Position numbers and translations under genes: made by a program. A DNA stretch of 64,000 nt from Alistipes sp. (GTDB taxonomy: Bacteria > Bacteroidota > Bacteroidia > Bacteroidales > Rikenellaceae). The stretch is taken from positions 620,001 to 684,000 of the forward strand of contig JAGBEH010000001.1 in NCBI GenBank assembly GCA_017937125.1, given 5' to 3'. Shown here in pieces: positions 44,752 through 54,717 of this stretch. Positions within the stretch are counted from its first letter, which is position 1. The number at the start of each line of letters is the position of its first letter. The notes beneath the pieces are model-generated. The model saw only the letters and a program-made list of their open reading frames with translations. It was not told the origin of the DNA and searched no databases.

Positions 44752-45237
44752 ATGAATAATTTCAGAATAGGTTACGGCTATGACGTGCACGCGCTCGGCG
44801 ACGGGCTGCGTCTGGTTCTCGGCGGGGTGGAAATACCGCACGAGAAGGGTTGCATCGCCCATTCCGACGGCGATGTGCTGATCCACGCTCTGTGCGATGC
44901 GTTGCTCGGAGCCGTTGCGGCGGGCGATATAGGTATGCATTTCCCTGATACCTCGGATGAGTTCAGGGGTATAGATTCCCGCATATTGCTGCGTCGCGTA
45001 TGCGGCATCGTCCGCGGGCGAGGTTATGAAATAGGGAATGCCGATTGTACGGTAGCTATGCAGCGGCCGAAATTGCGGCCTTATATCGACGCTATGCGCG
45101 GCGAGATCGCAAAGGCTATGTCCGTCGATACGGACAGCATATCGGTAAAGGCCACCACGACGGAGCGGCTCGGTTTCGAAGGCGAGGAGCGAGGCGTTTC
45201 GGCAACGGCGGCGGTATTGGTTTTCAAAAACAAATAA
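44752..45237 (+). CDS. ispF: 2-C-methyl-D-erythritol 2,4-cyclodiphosphate synthase
   Basis: 161 residues, normal length. Metal ligands are in GYGYDVHAL (Asp/His) and IAHSDGDVLIHALCDALLGA region (His), and the GDIGMHFPDT and KATTTERLGFEG motifs are diagnostic. It forms MEcPP in the methylerythritol phosphate route to isoprenoids. The ATG at 44752 is preferred to the TTG three codons earlier, which lies in the -7 box. pepD follows after 15 bases. Confidence 0.95.
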   Translation: MNNFRIGYGYDVHALGDGLRLVLGGVEIPHEKGCIAHSDGDVLIHALCDALLGAVAAGDIGMHFPDTSDEFRGIDSRILLRRVCGIVRGRGYEIGNADCTVAMQRPKLRPYIDAMRGEIAKAMSVDTDSISVKATTTERLGFEGEERGVSATAAVLVFKNK

Positions 45238-45252
45238 TAAAACTGGAACATT

Positions 45253-46704
45253 ATGACAATCAGAGATCTGACCCCGAGATCCGTTTGGGAAATCTTCGAC
45301 GACATCACCCGTGTGCCGCGTCCGTCGAAAAAAGAGGAGAAAATAATCGCATTTCTCGAGAAATTTGCCGCAGAGCATAACCTCGAACATAAGAAAGACG
45401 CGATAGGCAATGTCGTGATTTACAAACCTGCTACCGTCGGGTTCGAGTCGCGTCCTGTCGTCGTCCTGCAATCGCATATGGATATGGTGTGCGAAAAAAA
45501 CTCGGACGTCGAGTTCGATTTCGAACACGATGCCATCCGAACGAAGGTCGAAGGCGACTGGGTCAAGGCCGAGGGGACGACGCTCGGTGCCGATTGCGGT
45601 ATCGGTATGGCGGCCGCTTTGGCGGTGTTGATCGACGAGAACATCTCTCACGGCGCTATCGAAGCGTTGTTCACCGTCGATGAGGAGACGGGGCTTACGG
45701 GTGCGTTCGAACTGGGCGAAGGTATGCTCAAGGGTGAGTATCTTATAAATCTCGACTCCGAAGACGAGGGCGAAATATTCATAGGCTGCGCCGGAGGTAT
45801 AGATACCGTGGCTACATTCCGCTATACCGAGGAGCCTGCGCCGAAGAACTACGCGTTTTTTCGCGCGGATGTCTCCGATCTGCTCGGCGGACACTCGGGC
45901 GACGATATAGATAAGGGGCGTGCCAATTCGAACAAGATAATAGCGCGGCTGCTGTGGGAGGCTGCACACGATTACGGGATGCGGCTGAGCTATTTCAGCG
46001 GCGGGAATCTGCGCAATGCGATTCCCCGTGAGGCATATGCCATTTTCGGCGTGCCCGTGCGTTTCAAAAACGACTTCGTCAAACGTTATAATATGTTTGC
46101 GGATGATGTGCGCAATGAGTACAAGTTCACGGAGCCCAATTTCCGAATCACGCTCAACGAGATGCCCGATGTCGCTTCCGTAATAGACGAACGGACGCAG
46201 AATGCGTTGGTGGATTCGTTGGTCGGGGTTCCCAACGGCGTGATTTCGATGTCGTTTGCCGTCAGCGGGCTTGTCGAGACATCAACCAATCTCGCATCGG
46301 TTAAATTCGAGGGCAAGAACGAAATAGTGGTTACATCATCGCAACGTTCGTCCATCGAGAGCGCCAAGACGTATGTTATGCAGATGGTGGAGTCGGTGTT
46401 CGCCCTTGCAGGGGCGGATGTGGCGCACTCGGACGGTTATCCGGGGTGGACGCCCGATCCCGATTCGAAGCTGCTCGAGACTACGGTCGAGAGCTACAAG
46501 CGTCTTTTCGGCGTCGAGCCCAAGGTGCGGGCCATTCACGCAGGTCTCGAATGCGGGCTGTTCCTCGAAAAATATCCCGATCTCGAAATGGTTTCGTTCG
46601 GCCCGACGCTCCGCGGCGTTCATTCGCCCGACGAGCGTCTGGAAATAGCGACCGTCGGCAAATTCTGGGATTTGCTCACAGACGTACTTGCACATATAGA
46701 GTAG
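45253..46704 (+). CDS. pepD: Aminoacyl-histidine dipeptidase (cytosol non-specific dipeptidase, M20C)
   Basis: 483 residues. Zinc and catalytic residues of the M20 family are visible: LQSHMDMV (His, Asp), LGADCGIG (bridging Asp), VDEETGLTG (catalytic Glu-Glu), INLDSED (Asp) and GVHSPDE (His). It hydrolyses dipeptides such as carnosine-type and many others in the cytoplasm, finishing peptide use. Lies between ispF (15 bases) and an outer-membrane receptor paralogue (9 bases), likely one transcript. Confidence 0.95.
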   Translation: MTIRDLTPRSVWEIFDDITRVPRPSKKEEKIIAFLEKFAAEHNLEHKKDAIGNVVIYKPATVGFESRPVVVLQSHMDMVCEKNSDVEFDFEHDAIRTKVEGDWVKAEGTTLGADCGIGMAAALAVLIDENISHGAIEALFTVDEETGLTGAFELGEGMLKGEYLINLDSEDEGEIFIGCAGGIDTVATFRYTEEPAPKNYAFFRADVSDLLGGHSGDDIDKGRANSNKIIARLLWEAAHDYGMRLSYFSGGNLRNAIPREAYAIFGVPVRFKNDFVKRYNMFADDVRNEYKFTEPNFRITLNEMPDVASVIDERTQNALVDSLVGVPNGVISMSFAVSGLVETSTNLASVKFEGKNEIVVTSSQRSSIESAKTYVMQMVESVFALAGADVAHSDGYPGWTPDPDSKLLETTVESYKRLFGVEPKVRAIHAGLECGLFLEKYPDLEMVSFGPTLRGVHSPDERLEIATVGKFWDLLTDVLAHIE

Positions 46705-46713
46705 CGTAAACGG

Positions 46714-49182
46714 ATGGTCTGCGGTAAGTCGTCGTGCATTGCGGTACGGGTAATTGCGGCGGTGCTGTTCGCAACGACTGCCCTGAATGCCGTTGCGCAG
46801 ACGTCCGACGACGAATTCAAATATGTTGCAGACAGTTTCACCGACGAGTACCGCCCGAAAATCGAGGCGGACTCGTCGATTTTTTATCGTGCCGTTCAGG
46901 CTACGGAGGATATTTTCGCCGATGTCGCCGATTACGACCTCTCTTTCGTCGCCTTTTCCCGACGCGGCGGAAGCTTCGATTCACGGCAAACGGTTCTGAA
47001 CGGCATTCCCGTTCGCCGCGAGTATCGGTCGGCATTGCGGATGTTGCGGATCGAAGGCCGCGAGTTGTCTGGAATCAGATATTCTGACAGGTATGTCGGC
47101 AGTGCCGACGGCATTACCGAGCATCTTATCGATTTTTCTGAACCGCTATCGTCGCATTCTGCGAATATAAACGTTGCCGACCGCGGCTATTGGGTCGGAC
47201 TGCGTGCCGCAATGAGCGGAACATTCCGCCGAGGATGGTCTCTGTCGGCATTTGTGGCAGGCCGTACAGGGCGGGATATGCATACGGACGGCGTTTTTAC
47301 GAACTCGCTGTCGCTGGGAGCTTCGCTGTCCAAACATTGGAATTACCGTCATAAGGTGTCGCTTACGGCGCTGTTCTCGCCTTCGGAGCGAGGTATGCGC
47401 CGCTATTCGTCGGAAGAGGCGTTCACGCTTACGGGAGATAACCTTTACAATCCGTCGTGGGGTTATCAGAACGGCAGGATGCGCAATGCGAATGTCCGCC
47501 GCATAGTGGCGCCGACGATAGTCGCGACGTACGATGCCGTCCTGTCGCCGAGCACGACGCTCACATCTGCGGCAGGTATCGATGCAGGCTCCCGCAGGTA
47601 CAGTTCGCTCGCGTGGTTCGATGCGCAAACTCCGCTGCCGGACAATTATCGGTATTTGCCGAGCTATTTCTCGGATGATGAGGTTGCGGCCGACGTGGCA
47701 AAGGCTTGGCGCAGGCGCGACCCGCGATATGTCCAGATCGATTGGGACGAACTTTGCGAGCAGAACCGACTCGCCGGAGGACATTCGGTATATGCAGTCG
47801 AAGACAGGACGGAGCGGTTTACTGACCTGCATCTGCGAGTGTCGGCCGCAACTGCGGTCGGAGACAAGCTGACGATAGGTTACGGCATACATTTCGCTTA
47901 CCTGCGAAGCCGCCATTTCAAGCGTATGCGCGACCTGCTCGGCGGCGAATACATAACGGATATAGATCAATATCTGATCGACGATGCTGCATATGGGAAT
48001 AAACTTCAGAACAACGTCCGCGATCCGAACCGTGTAATCCGTGAAGGCGACCGTTTCGGTTACGATTATGCTATGGTATGCCGCCGCGGAGGCTTGTCGG
48101 CCTCGCTCGTATATGCTGCGGATCGTTTCCGCTTCGACTTCGCGGCGGAACTGAACGATATGACCGTTTACAGACGCGGGTACTACGAAAAGGAACTATT
48201 TGCGGGCGACGGGTCTTTCGGCCGTTCCGACAAAATACGGCTGGCGCCTTATATGTTGAAAGTATCGTGCGGCTATTCGTTCACTCCGCGCCATTATCTC
48301 GAACTGTGCGCTATGGCCGGAGGCGAATCCCCCGATGCGGAAGATCTGTTTTTACAGCCTCAATACAACAACCGCATCGTCGATAAGCCGCATTTGCGTA
48401 ATATCTGTGCCGCGGAACTGAATTATACGTTTCTGCATCGTGTCGTCAATCTGAAAGCATCGTTGTTCGCCGTTCTGACCCGCAACGACTGCGAGACCTC
48501 CCGTTATTTCGACGACCTCGCGTCGGTCTATTCTGATATGGTCGTAACGCAAATCGACAAGTTGCGTCTGGGCGTTGAACTTGCCGCCGACATCCGTATG
48601 GCAAGGCATTGGAGGGCGTCGCTGGCCGTGACGGCCGGGCGTTATACCTATTTCTCCGATCCGCGCGTATCCCTGTACTCGGATACGGACAATGAGGTTA
48701 TTTGCGACAGGGCGGTGGCGCATATGGGAAATTGCCGTTTGGGAGCAGCTCCCGAACTTGCGGCGACGGCCGATATCGTCTATATGAACAAGGGTTGGGG
48801 CGTACGTATGACATTCAATTATGCGGGGCTGCGTTATGTCGAACCGACGGCTATGCGCCGCACCGACAGGGTGTCGCGTCAAGGCTCCGTATCCGAAGAG
48901 ACTTACCGACGGTTTGTCAGACAGGAGCGTTTGCCGGATGCGATTACTGCCGATGCGGCTGTCTGGAAGAGTTTCCGTCTGAGAAAAGGATCATCGCGCA
49001 TTGTCGTCTCGCTGTCGGCTGCGAACGTCGCGGGGTCCCGCGATATTGTCTATAACGGCCGCGAATCGGCGCGTGTGCGCCGTACGTCGGTTGCGGGAAA
49101 ATATGTGTATGCGCCGTTCCCGAACACATATCTGTACGCCTATCCGCGCACGTTCCGTTTGTCGGTTACTTACCGTTTCTGA
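46714..49182 (+). CDS. TonB-dependent-receptor-like outer-membrane protein lacking the N-terminal regulatory domain
   Basis: 822 residues: an export signal (VIAAVLFATTALNAVAQ), a short and diverged plug (DIFADVADYDLSFVAFSRRG and VLNGIP) and a long beta barrel ending TYRF with the terminal Phe. It is a paralogue of the receptor at 15761-18619: compare DLLGGEY..DIDQY with DLLGGDY..DIDKF and VIREGDRFGYDYA with VVKEGDKFSYDYY. It lacks the CarboxypepD_reg-like domain and no partner lipoprotein adjoins it. Import is the expected role; the degenerate plug leaves open a structural or porin-like role. Confidence 0.8.
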   Translation: MVCGKSSCIAVRVIAAVLFATTALNAVAQTSDDEFKYVADSFTDEYRPKIEADSSIFYRAVQATEDIFADVADYDLSFVAFSRRGGSFDSRQTVLNGIPVRREYRSALRMLRIEGRELSGIRYSDRYVGSADGITEHLIDFSEPLSSHSANINVADRGYWVGLRAAMSGTFRRGWSLSAFVAGRTGRDMHTDGVFTNSLSLGASLSKHWNYRHKVSLTALFSPSERGMRRYSSEEAFTLTGDNLYNPSWGYQNGRMRNANVRRIVAPTIVATYDAVLSPSTTLTSAAGIDAGSRRYSSLAWFDAQTPLPDNYRYLPSYFSDDEVAADVAKAWRRRDPRYVQIDWDELCEQNRLAGGHSVYAVEDRTERFTDLHLRVSAATAVGDKLTIGYGIHFAYLRSRHFKRMRDLLGGEYITDIDQYLIDDAAYGNKLQNNVRDPNRVIREGDRFGYDYAMVCRRGGLSASLVYAADRFRFDFAAELNDMTVYRRGYYEKELFAGDGSFGRSDKIRLAPYMLKVSCGYSFTPRHYLELCAMAGGESPDAEDLFLQPQYNNRIVDKPHLRNICAAELNYTFLHRVVNLKASLFAVLTRNDCETSRYFDDLASVYSDMVVTQIDKLRLGVELAADIRMARHWRASLAVTAGRYTYFSDPRVSLYSDTDNEVICDRAVAHMGNCRLGAAPELAATADIVYMNKGWGVRMTFNYAGLRYVEPTAMRRTDRVSRQGSVSEETYRRFVRQERLPDAITADAAVWKSFRLRKGSSRIVVSLSAANVAGSRDIVYNGRESARVRRTSVAGKYVYAPFPNTYLYAYPRTFRLSVTYRF

Positions 49183-49207
49183 TTTCCGTTCGGCCTGTCC
49201 GCAATGA

Positions 49208-49242
49208 CAAACCCCTGTAGAATACAATTCTACAGGGGTTTG
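49208..49242. terminator. Bidirectional rho-independent terminator
   Basis: A 15-bp perfect stem (49208-49222 with 49228-49242) with a five-base loop, between the convergent receptor and DUF5606 genes. Confidence 0.88.
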
Positions 49243-49303
49243 TGAGATTCGAACGACGGATGCGGCCGTTTTTGCGGAAAAGGTGCCGCACATATGTACC
49301 CGA

Positions 49304-49714
49304 TTATGCTTCGGCCGTCTCCTCGGGCAGCTTGAATTCGGTGAATCCTACCGATATGAGGAGGTTGTACCACGAGAATGCCTTTTTCATATCCGATACG
49401 TGCACGCGTTCGCGGTCGTAGTCGGGCAGAATCTCGGCAAAATACGCCTTGAGTTTTTCGGGCGTCTCTTTGGGCGAGACGGCCTCTTTACCGCCGGTGT
49501 ATTCGTAGATATTCGCAAATACATTCGCTAAGGGGATGTCGTCGCCTTCGGTGAACATCGAAATTTCGCTCAATGCGCTGACGCGCGAACTTGCGGAAGC
49601 ATTCATACGTTTGCCGTCTACCAAAGATTCGACGATTACTCCGTTGCTCGACTGAGCCACATATTTGTATAGACCGGGTTGTCCCGAAATTGCCAGAATA
49701 TCCTTGAATTCCAT
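49304..49714 (-). CDS. DUF5606 family protein
   Basis: 136 residues beginning MEFKDILAISGQPGLYKYV, followed by GVIVESLVDGKRM and a TEGDDIPLANVFANIYE segment. These are the recurring elements of DUF5606, a small cytoplasmic Bacteroidota family without known function. The N-terminal half looks like a small SH3-like barrel and the C-terminal half is helical. Its own -7 box lies upstream, so it is independent of uvrA. Confidence 0.8.
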   Translation of the reverse strand: MEFKDILAISGQPGLYKYVAQSSNGVIVESLVDGKRMNASASSRVSALSEISMFTEGDDIPLANVFANIYEYTGGKEAVSPKETPEKLKAYFAEILPDYDRERVHVSDMKKAFSWYNLLISVGFTEFKLPEETAEA

Positions 49715-49736
49715 ACCTGTACTTGATTTTATTGTG

Positions 49737-49744
49737 CAAATATA
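49737..49744 (-). promoter_or_regulatory. -7 box TATATTTG of the DUF5606 gene
   Basis: Minus strand TATATTTG, exact consensus, 22 bases before the start and 23 bases after the uvrA stop. Confidence 0.65.
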
Positions 49745-49767
49745 CGATATTTAGATGAATAACGGCA

Positions 49768-52590
49768 TCATTTGCCGAGAATCTTTTTCAGGAATAGCCC
49801 CGTATGGCTGTTCGGGCAGGCGGCCACTTCGGACGGGGTGCCCGTAGCGACTATGCGTCCTCCCTCCTCGCCGCCTTCGGGTCCGATGTCTATGATATGG
49901 TCGGCGACCTTTATCACATCGAGATTGTGCTCGATGACTATGACCGTATTCCCGCGGTCCGCCAGTTTGTATATGACCTCCAGCAGTTGGCGGATATCTT
50001 CGAAATGCAGCCCCGTCGTCGGCTCGTCCAATATGTACAGCGTCCGTCCCGTATCTTTCTTCGAAAGCTCGCTCGACAGCTTTATGCGCTGGCTTTCGCC
50101 TCCCGACAATGTCGTACACGGCTGACCGAGGGTCAGGTATCCCAATCCGACATCCTGTATCGCTTTGAGTTTGTTGTATATGGACGGAATGTTCTCGAAG
50201 AACTCGACGGCCATATTCACCGTCATATTCAGTACATCGTTGATGTTCTTGCCTTTGTACTTGACCTCCAGTGTCTCCTTGTTGTATCGGTTCCCGCCGC
50301 AGGCCTTGCACTTCACATAGACGTCGGGCAGAAAATTCATCTCTATGGTCTGCACGCCCGCACCTCGGCACTCTTCGCATCTTCCGCCCTTTACGTTGAA
50401 TGAAAAACGTCCCGCCTTGAATCCTCGTATTTTGGCATCGGGCGTGGCCTCGAACAGTTTGCGTATGTCCGCAAAGACGTTCGAGTAGGTGGCGGGGTTG
50501 CTGCGGGGCGTTCTCCCGATAGGGGACTGGTCTACGACCACGAGTTTGTCGATATTCTCTATGCCCTCGACCGCGTCGTACTCCAGCGGTCTGTCGTACG
50601 AACGGTACAAATAGCGGCTCATAACGGGGCGCAGCGTCTCGTTTACGAGCGTGGACTTGCCCGAACCGCTGACACCCGTTACGCATATGAGTTTGCCCAA
50701 GGGGAACTCGACCGTTATATTCTTGAGGTTGTTGCCGCGCGCACCTCTGATTATTATGCTTTTGCCGTTGCCCTTGCGCGGCGCCGACGGTATCTCGATA
50801 CGCCGCCGCCCCGTGAGATAATCCGCCGTGATCGATCCCGACGCCAGAATATCATCGAAAGAGCCTGCCGCCACTACGGTTCCGCCCTTGCGTCCTGCGA
50901 GCGGGCCTACATCGACTATGAAATCCGACGAGCGCATCATATCCTCGTCGTGCTCGACCACGATTACCGAATTGCCCGCATCGCGCAAATCCTGCAAGCT
51001 CTTGATCAGGCGTCGGTTGTCGCGCTGATGGAGCCCGATGCTCGGCTCGTCGAGTATATACAGCACATTGACCAGCTTGGAGCCTATCTGCGTTGCCAGA
51101 CGGATGCGCTGCGCCTCACCGCCCGACAGGGTGCGCGAGGCACGCCCGAGCGACAGATATCCCAAACCGACCTCCACCAAAAAGTTCAGCCGTTCGCGTA
51201 TCTCCTTGACGATCTCCTGCGCTATTTTCCGCTCCTTGTCCGAGAGCAGCGCTTCGATGCCGTCCATCCACTCCGCGAAACGGCTTATCGACATCGCCGA
51301 GACTTCGGCGATGTTTTTGCCGCCTATTTTGAACTGCAACGCTTCGCTTTTCAACCGCGAGCCGCCGCACGCCGAACATGTTTTATAGATGAGGAACTGG
51401 TCGCGCCACTTTTCGCCGTGTTTCGAGTTTTCGTCATCGGTGCGGTACAGATATTCGGCGATGCCTTCCCACGTCATCAGACGCCGCCCTCCGCCCGAGT
51501 ACGTGAAATCGGACGTATCTATCGTCATCGGTTCGGCATCCCCGTATAAAATGGCGTTGAGTCCCGATTCGGATATGTCGGCGACGGGGTCGTCTATGGT
51601 GAAGTCGTATCGCCGTCCGAGCATTTCGAGTATGGCGAACAACATATTGTTGCGATAGCAGCCGAGAGGCTCGACGGCACCTTCGCGCAGCGATTTCCTG
51701 TCGTCGGGTATTATCTTCTTTATGTCGAATACGGCCTCCTCGCCGAGCCCGTTGCAGTGGGGGCAGGCGCCTTTGGGGGAGTTGAACGAGAACGTGTGCG
51801 GTGCAGGCTCCTCGAACGCCACGCCCGTGGTCGGGCACATCAGATGCCGCGAATAGTATCTCAGTCCGTCGGCGTCGTAATCGTAAAGCACCATAGTTCC
51901 CTTGCCCTGTCGCATAGTCTCTTTCAGGGAGGTCATCAGGCGGTCTCGCACGTCTTCCGACACGCGCAGACGGTCTACGACCAGATCGATAGTGTGTATC
52001 TTATATCTGTCGAGCCGCTCGCCGGCCGTGAATTCGCGTATCGTTCCGTCGATGCGTGCATATATGTATCCTTTTTTAGCAAGCGATTCGAACAATTCGC
52101 GGTAATGCCCCTTGCGGCCCTTGACTATGGGTGCCAGCAATGCCACTTTGCGTCCGTCGAAGCCGTCGATTATGAGATTGCAGATCTGTTCGTCGGTGTA
52201 ATGGACCATCTCCTCGCCCGTTATAGGCGAGTATGCCCGCGATGCGCGGGCGTACAGCAGTCGCAGGAAATCGTTGATTTCCGTAACCGTCCCTACGGTG
52301 GAGCGCGGATTCTTGTTGGTGGTCTTCTGTTCGATGGCCACTACGGGGCTCAATCCCGTAATCTTATCGACATCGGGACGCTCCATAGTGCCTACGAACT
52401 GGCGTGCGTAGGTAGACAGCGTCTCCATATATCGGCGTTGGCCCTCGGCATATATCGTGTCGAATGCGAGCGACGATTTGCCGGAGCCGGAAAGCCCCGT
52501 AATGACAACGAGTTTGTCACGCGGAATCTCGAGATCCACATTTTTCAGATTGTGGACCCTGGCGCCGAATATTTTTATTTTGTCCTCCAT
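49768..52590 (-). CDS. uvrA: Excinuclease ABC subunit A
   Basis: 940 residues with two ABC ATPase modules. P-loops [12 protein letters not shown] and [15 protein letters not shown] signatures [10 protein letters not shown] and [10 protein letters not shown], and both zinc modules (CPTTG...CPHC; CEEC...CKAC) are present. UvrA finds helix-distorting lesions and loads UvrB in nucleotide excision repair. The start at 52590 ([18 protein letters not shown]) was chosen because the longer frame crosses the -7 box. Confidence 0.97.
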   Translation of the reverse strand: MEDKIKIFGARVHNLKNVDLEIPRDKLVVITGLSGSGKSSLAFDTIYAEGQRRYMETLSTYARQFVGTMERPDVDKITGLSPVVAIEQKTTNKNPRSTVGTVTEINDFLRLLYARASRAYSPITGEEMVHYTDEQICNLIIDGFDGRKVALLAPIVKGRKGHYRELFESLAKKGYIYARIDGTIREFTAGERLDRYKIHTIDLVVDRLRVSEDVRDRLMTSLKETMRQGKGTMVLYDYDADGLRYYSRHLMCPTTGVAFEEPAPHTFSFNSPKGACPHCNGLGEEAVFDIKKIIPDDRKSLREGAVEPLGCYRNNMLFAILEMLGRRYDFTIDDPVADISESGLNAILYGDAEPMTIDTSDFTYSGGGRRLMTWEGIAEYLYRTDDENSKHGEKWRDQFLIYKTCSACGGSRLKSEALQFKIGGKNIAEVSAMSISRFAEWMDGIEALLSDKERKIAQEIVKEIRERLNFLVEVGLGYLSLGRASRTLSGGEAQRIRLATQIGSKLVNVLYILDEPSIGLHQRDNRRLIKSLQDLRDAGNSVIVVEHDEDMMRSSDFIVDVGPLAGRKGGTVVAAGSFDDILASGSITADYLTGRRRIEIPSAPRKGNGKSIIIRGARGNNLKNITVEFPLGKLICVTGVSGSGKSTLVNETLRPVMSRYLYRSYDRPLEYDAVEGIENIDKLVVVDQSPIGRTPRSNPATYSNVFADIRKLFEATPDAKIRGFKAGRFSFNVKGGRCEECRGAGVQTIEMNFLPDVYVKCKACGGNRYNKETLEVKYKGKNINDVLNMTVNMAVEFFENIPSIYNKLKAIQDVGLGYLTLGQPCTTLSGGESQRIKLSSELSKKDTGRTLYILDEPTTGLHFEDIRQLLEVIYKLADRGNTVIVIEHNLDVIKVADHIIDIGPEGGEEGGRIVATGTPSEVAACPNSHTGLFLKKILGK

Positions 52591-52598
52591 AATTCCGA

Positions 52599-52606
52599 CA
52601 AATATA
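52599..52606 (-). promoter_or_regulatory. -7 box TATATTTG of uvrA
   Basis: Minus strand TATATTTG, exact consensus, 8 bases before the uvrA ATG, implying a very short leader. No LexA-like box was recognised. Confidence 0.62.
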
Positions 52607-52691
52607 CGAAAAAAACATAATGTTCGGAGACCGCGAACGGATTTATGGCACGCGAGATGCCGTAGCAACGGTAAATTCACATCGATATTTT

Positions 52692-53297
52692 ATGGCTGCA
52701 AGTTTCAGAGAAGCGGTGGCGAATCGCCGTTCCGTTTACGAATTATCGGGAAAATCGACTTTGTCCGACAAAGACCTCGGAGAGCTGCTGCGGTTCGCCG
52801 TAAAGCATACGCCGTCGGCCTACAACTCGCAATCTACGCGCATCGTCCTGCTTACGGGAAAAGCGCATGTCGATTTGTGGGAGATTGTAAAACAGACATT
52901 GCGCGAACGTATTCGTGCCGACGCTTTTATCCGCACGGAGCAGAAAATAGACACCGCCTTCGCATCGGGTTACGGTACGGTGCTGTTCTTCGAGGATATG
53001 TCGGTTATCGCCGCAATGCAGGCGCAATTTCCTGTATATGCCGACAGATTCCCCTTGTGGTCGGATCAGACGAACGCTATGCACCAGTTTGTTATATGGA
53101 CGATGCTCGAGGATGCCGGTATGGGCGCTTCGTTGCAGCATTACAATCCGTTGATCGACGATCAGGTGAAAAAAGAGTGGAAACTTCCCTCGGAGTGGCG
53201 GCTGATTGCGCAGATGCCGTTCGGAATTCCGACGGGCAAGCCTGCGGAGAAAGAGTTCGAGCCTTTGGATAAACGTATATTTATGTTCGACCGATGA
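52692..53297 (+). CDS. Nitroreductase family protein
   Basis: 201 residues of the FMN-dependent nitroreductase fold, in the fatty-acid-repressing FMR2/YdfN-like small branch: [29 protein letters not shown] and [13 protein letters not shown] are characteristic. It should reduce nitro compounds or quinones with NAD(P)H as a homodimer. I chose the ATG at 52692 (MAASFREAV). The stop codon lies in a 17-bp inverted repeat and the gene overlaps the end of the opposing DUF4251 gene by 17 bases. Confidence 0.87.
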   Translation: MAASFREAVANRRSVYELSGKSTLSDKDLGELLRFAVKHTPSAYNSQSTRIVLLTGKAHVDLWEIVKQTLRERIRADAFIRTEQKIDTAFASGYGTVLFFEDMSVIAAMQAQFPVYADRFPLWSDQTNAMHQFVIWTMLEDAGMGASLQHYNPLIDDQVKKEWKLPSEWRLIAQMPFGIPTGKPAEKEFEPLDKRIFMFDR

Positions 53298-53961
53298 GAA
53301 TGCGGAGGATCTGTAAATCCTCCGCATTCTCATCCGCTCGTGCCCGCCGTTCGCGGCTAAGCCACCCGATATACCGCATCGTGGTATCGGGGGTTACGAT
53401 AGTCAGTGCCGTTTCGCCCGTAACCGCCGATACGACGAACCGGCAGAAATAGATGCTGCCGTTATGTGTGATCGAGAATGTGGATGTCATTCCCGACTGG
53501 AACGGCAGCAGTTTGTAATCGGCTATCGGTGCGTCGAAATTCAGCATTCCGACATATTGCATTACCTTGCCGTCGGTTGCGGGCAGGTGGATGGCAGCCG
53601 TATCCGACTCGAGCCCGAAATAGAAATAATCCGCATATATCAGTTGCATCTCTCCGTTCGGGATTTCCTGCATACTGTTGGGGTAGAAGACGAAATTGCG
53701 CGAGCGTACGAGCGAGTCTATGCGCGTAGCGAAATCGTCGGCTTTGGCGGCACGGCGTTCCGCACGGCTTTTTTTCTTCGAGACAGGCTCGTAAACGGTG
53801 GTGGAATCTACCGTATGCAGGGGCGTATCCTGAACGGTAACTATCGTCGTTACGGGGACGGAGTTGCCGCTGCCTGCCGATACGATTTCCGTATCGGCAT
53901 TTTGTGCCGATGCCGCACAGACTGCGAACATCGGCACAAGAAGAATCGCTGTGCGTACCAT
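53281..53961 (-). CDS. DUF4251 family secreted protein
   Basis: 226 residues with a signal peptide (MVRTAILLVPMFAVCAASAQ). The DUF4251 core is visible: SRAERRAAKADDFATRIDSLVRSRNFVFYPNSMQ region, then paired beta segments ending in VVSAVTGETALTIVTPD. The family is common in Bacteroidota periplasms and uncharacterised. It starts 1 base after the stop of a second DUF4251 gene, indicating tandem duplication and co-translation. Its last 17 bases overlap the nitroreductase gene tail to tail. Confidence 0.8.
   Translation of the reverse strand: MVRTAILLVPMFAVCAASAQNADTEIVSAGSGNSVPVTTIVTVQDTPLHTVDSTTVYEPVSKKKSRAERRAAKADDFATRIDSLVRSRNFVFYPNSMQEIPNGEMQLIYADYFYFGLESDTAAIHLPATDGKVMQYVGMLNFDAPIADYKLLPFQSGMTSTFSITHNGSIYFCRFVVSAVTGETALTIVTPDTTMRYIGWLSRERRARADENAEDLQILRILIGRT
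53294..53333. terminator. Hairpin at the convergent nitroreductase/DUF4251 ends
   Basis: A 17-bp perfect inverted repeat (53294-53310 with 53317-53333), six-base loop. It contains the nitroreductase stop and codes for the C-terminus of the DUF4251 protein. T runs are missing, so it may stop transcripts with Rho or stabilise 3' ends rather than act as a classical terminator. Confidence 0.6.
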
Positions 53962-53962
53962 A

Positions 53963-54580
53963 TCAATATAGTGCGGAGATCGTTCCGCTGTATTGGACCG
54001 CATTGTACCACGGAGAGGAGATGGTCAGATTGGCGCCTCCCTCGTTGGAGAATATTTCGAGAGTGAAAGTGTAGGTCTGTGCCGAATAGAGCGACGTGTT
54101 GAATGACACGCTCCAACCTTCGTGGGTCTGCTCGATGAGAAGATTGTTTACCGACGGCAGCGTGTAGTTGAGTATTACGTAACGGTACGGCGGAGTGTAA
54201 CCCTTGATATACGGCAGGCAGATGTCCACGGTGGCATCCCACAGCGACAGACTGAAATTCGGATTGCTGATTACGCGCATCGACCCTGCGGGCTGTTGCT
54301 GCATAGTCTGCGGGTTGAACTGGAAGTTGCGCGAGAGGACGAGCGAGTCCATATACTTCGTGTACTCCGCCAGACGGTCGGCGCGGCGCTTTTCGCGCTC
54401 TTCGCGTTTCTCGTTGCGCAACTCTTCGCGATAGTCGCCGCTCGACGGCGATACCGACATTTTGTGTGCCGAAGACTGTTTTTGCTGTCGGGATGATGCC
54501 GACTGCGAACTTCTTGTCTGTCCGATAAGCGCACCGCAGCTTATCGCGACACAAATCGAGATGATGAAAAATCGTTTCAT
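53963..54580 (-). CDS. DUF4251 family secreted protein (second copy)
   Basis: 205 residues with a signal peptide (MKRFFIISICVAISCGALIG) and a Ser/Gln-rich linker. The DUF4251 core has YREELRNEKREEREKRR as a charged helix, MDSLVLSRNFQFNPQTMQQ and a beta domain ending ANLTISSPWYNAVQYSG. Paralogous to the gene immediately downstream. No function is known. Confidence 0.8.
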   Translation of the reverse strand: MKRFFIISICVAISCGALIGQTRSSQSASSRQQKQSSAHKMSVSPSSGDYREELRNEKREEREKRRADRLAEYTKYMDSLVLSRNFQFNPQTMQQQPAGSMRVISNPNFSLSLWDATVDICLPYIKGYTPPYRYVILNYTLPSVNNLLIEQTHEGWSVSFNTSLYSAQTYTFTLEIFSNEGGANLTISSPWYNAVQYSGTISALY

Positions 54581-54717
54581 AGTGACTGTTAATATGTTTA
54601 CAGGCTGCTATGAAACAAAATCCTTGCCTAATATTTGACCGTTAAGTGGCGGCAGACGCGAAAGGTGCCGTTTTTACGCATTACCGAACCGATTGTGATA
54701 TGTTCGGCTGTTATCGA

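Noticed and set aside
49239..49262. Minus-strand GTTCGAATC resembling a tRNA T-loop
   Set aside because: The flanking bases do not pair as a T-stem, and no acceptor stem or anticodon arm can be drawn. It is a chance match next to a terminator.
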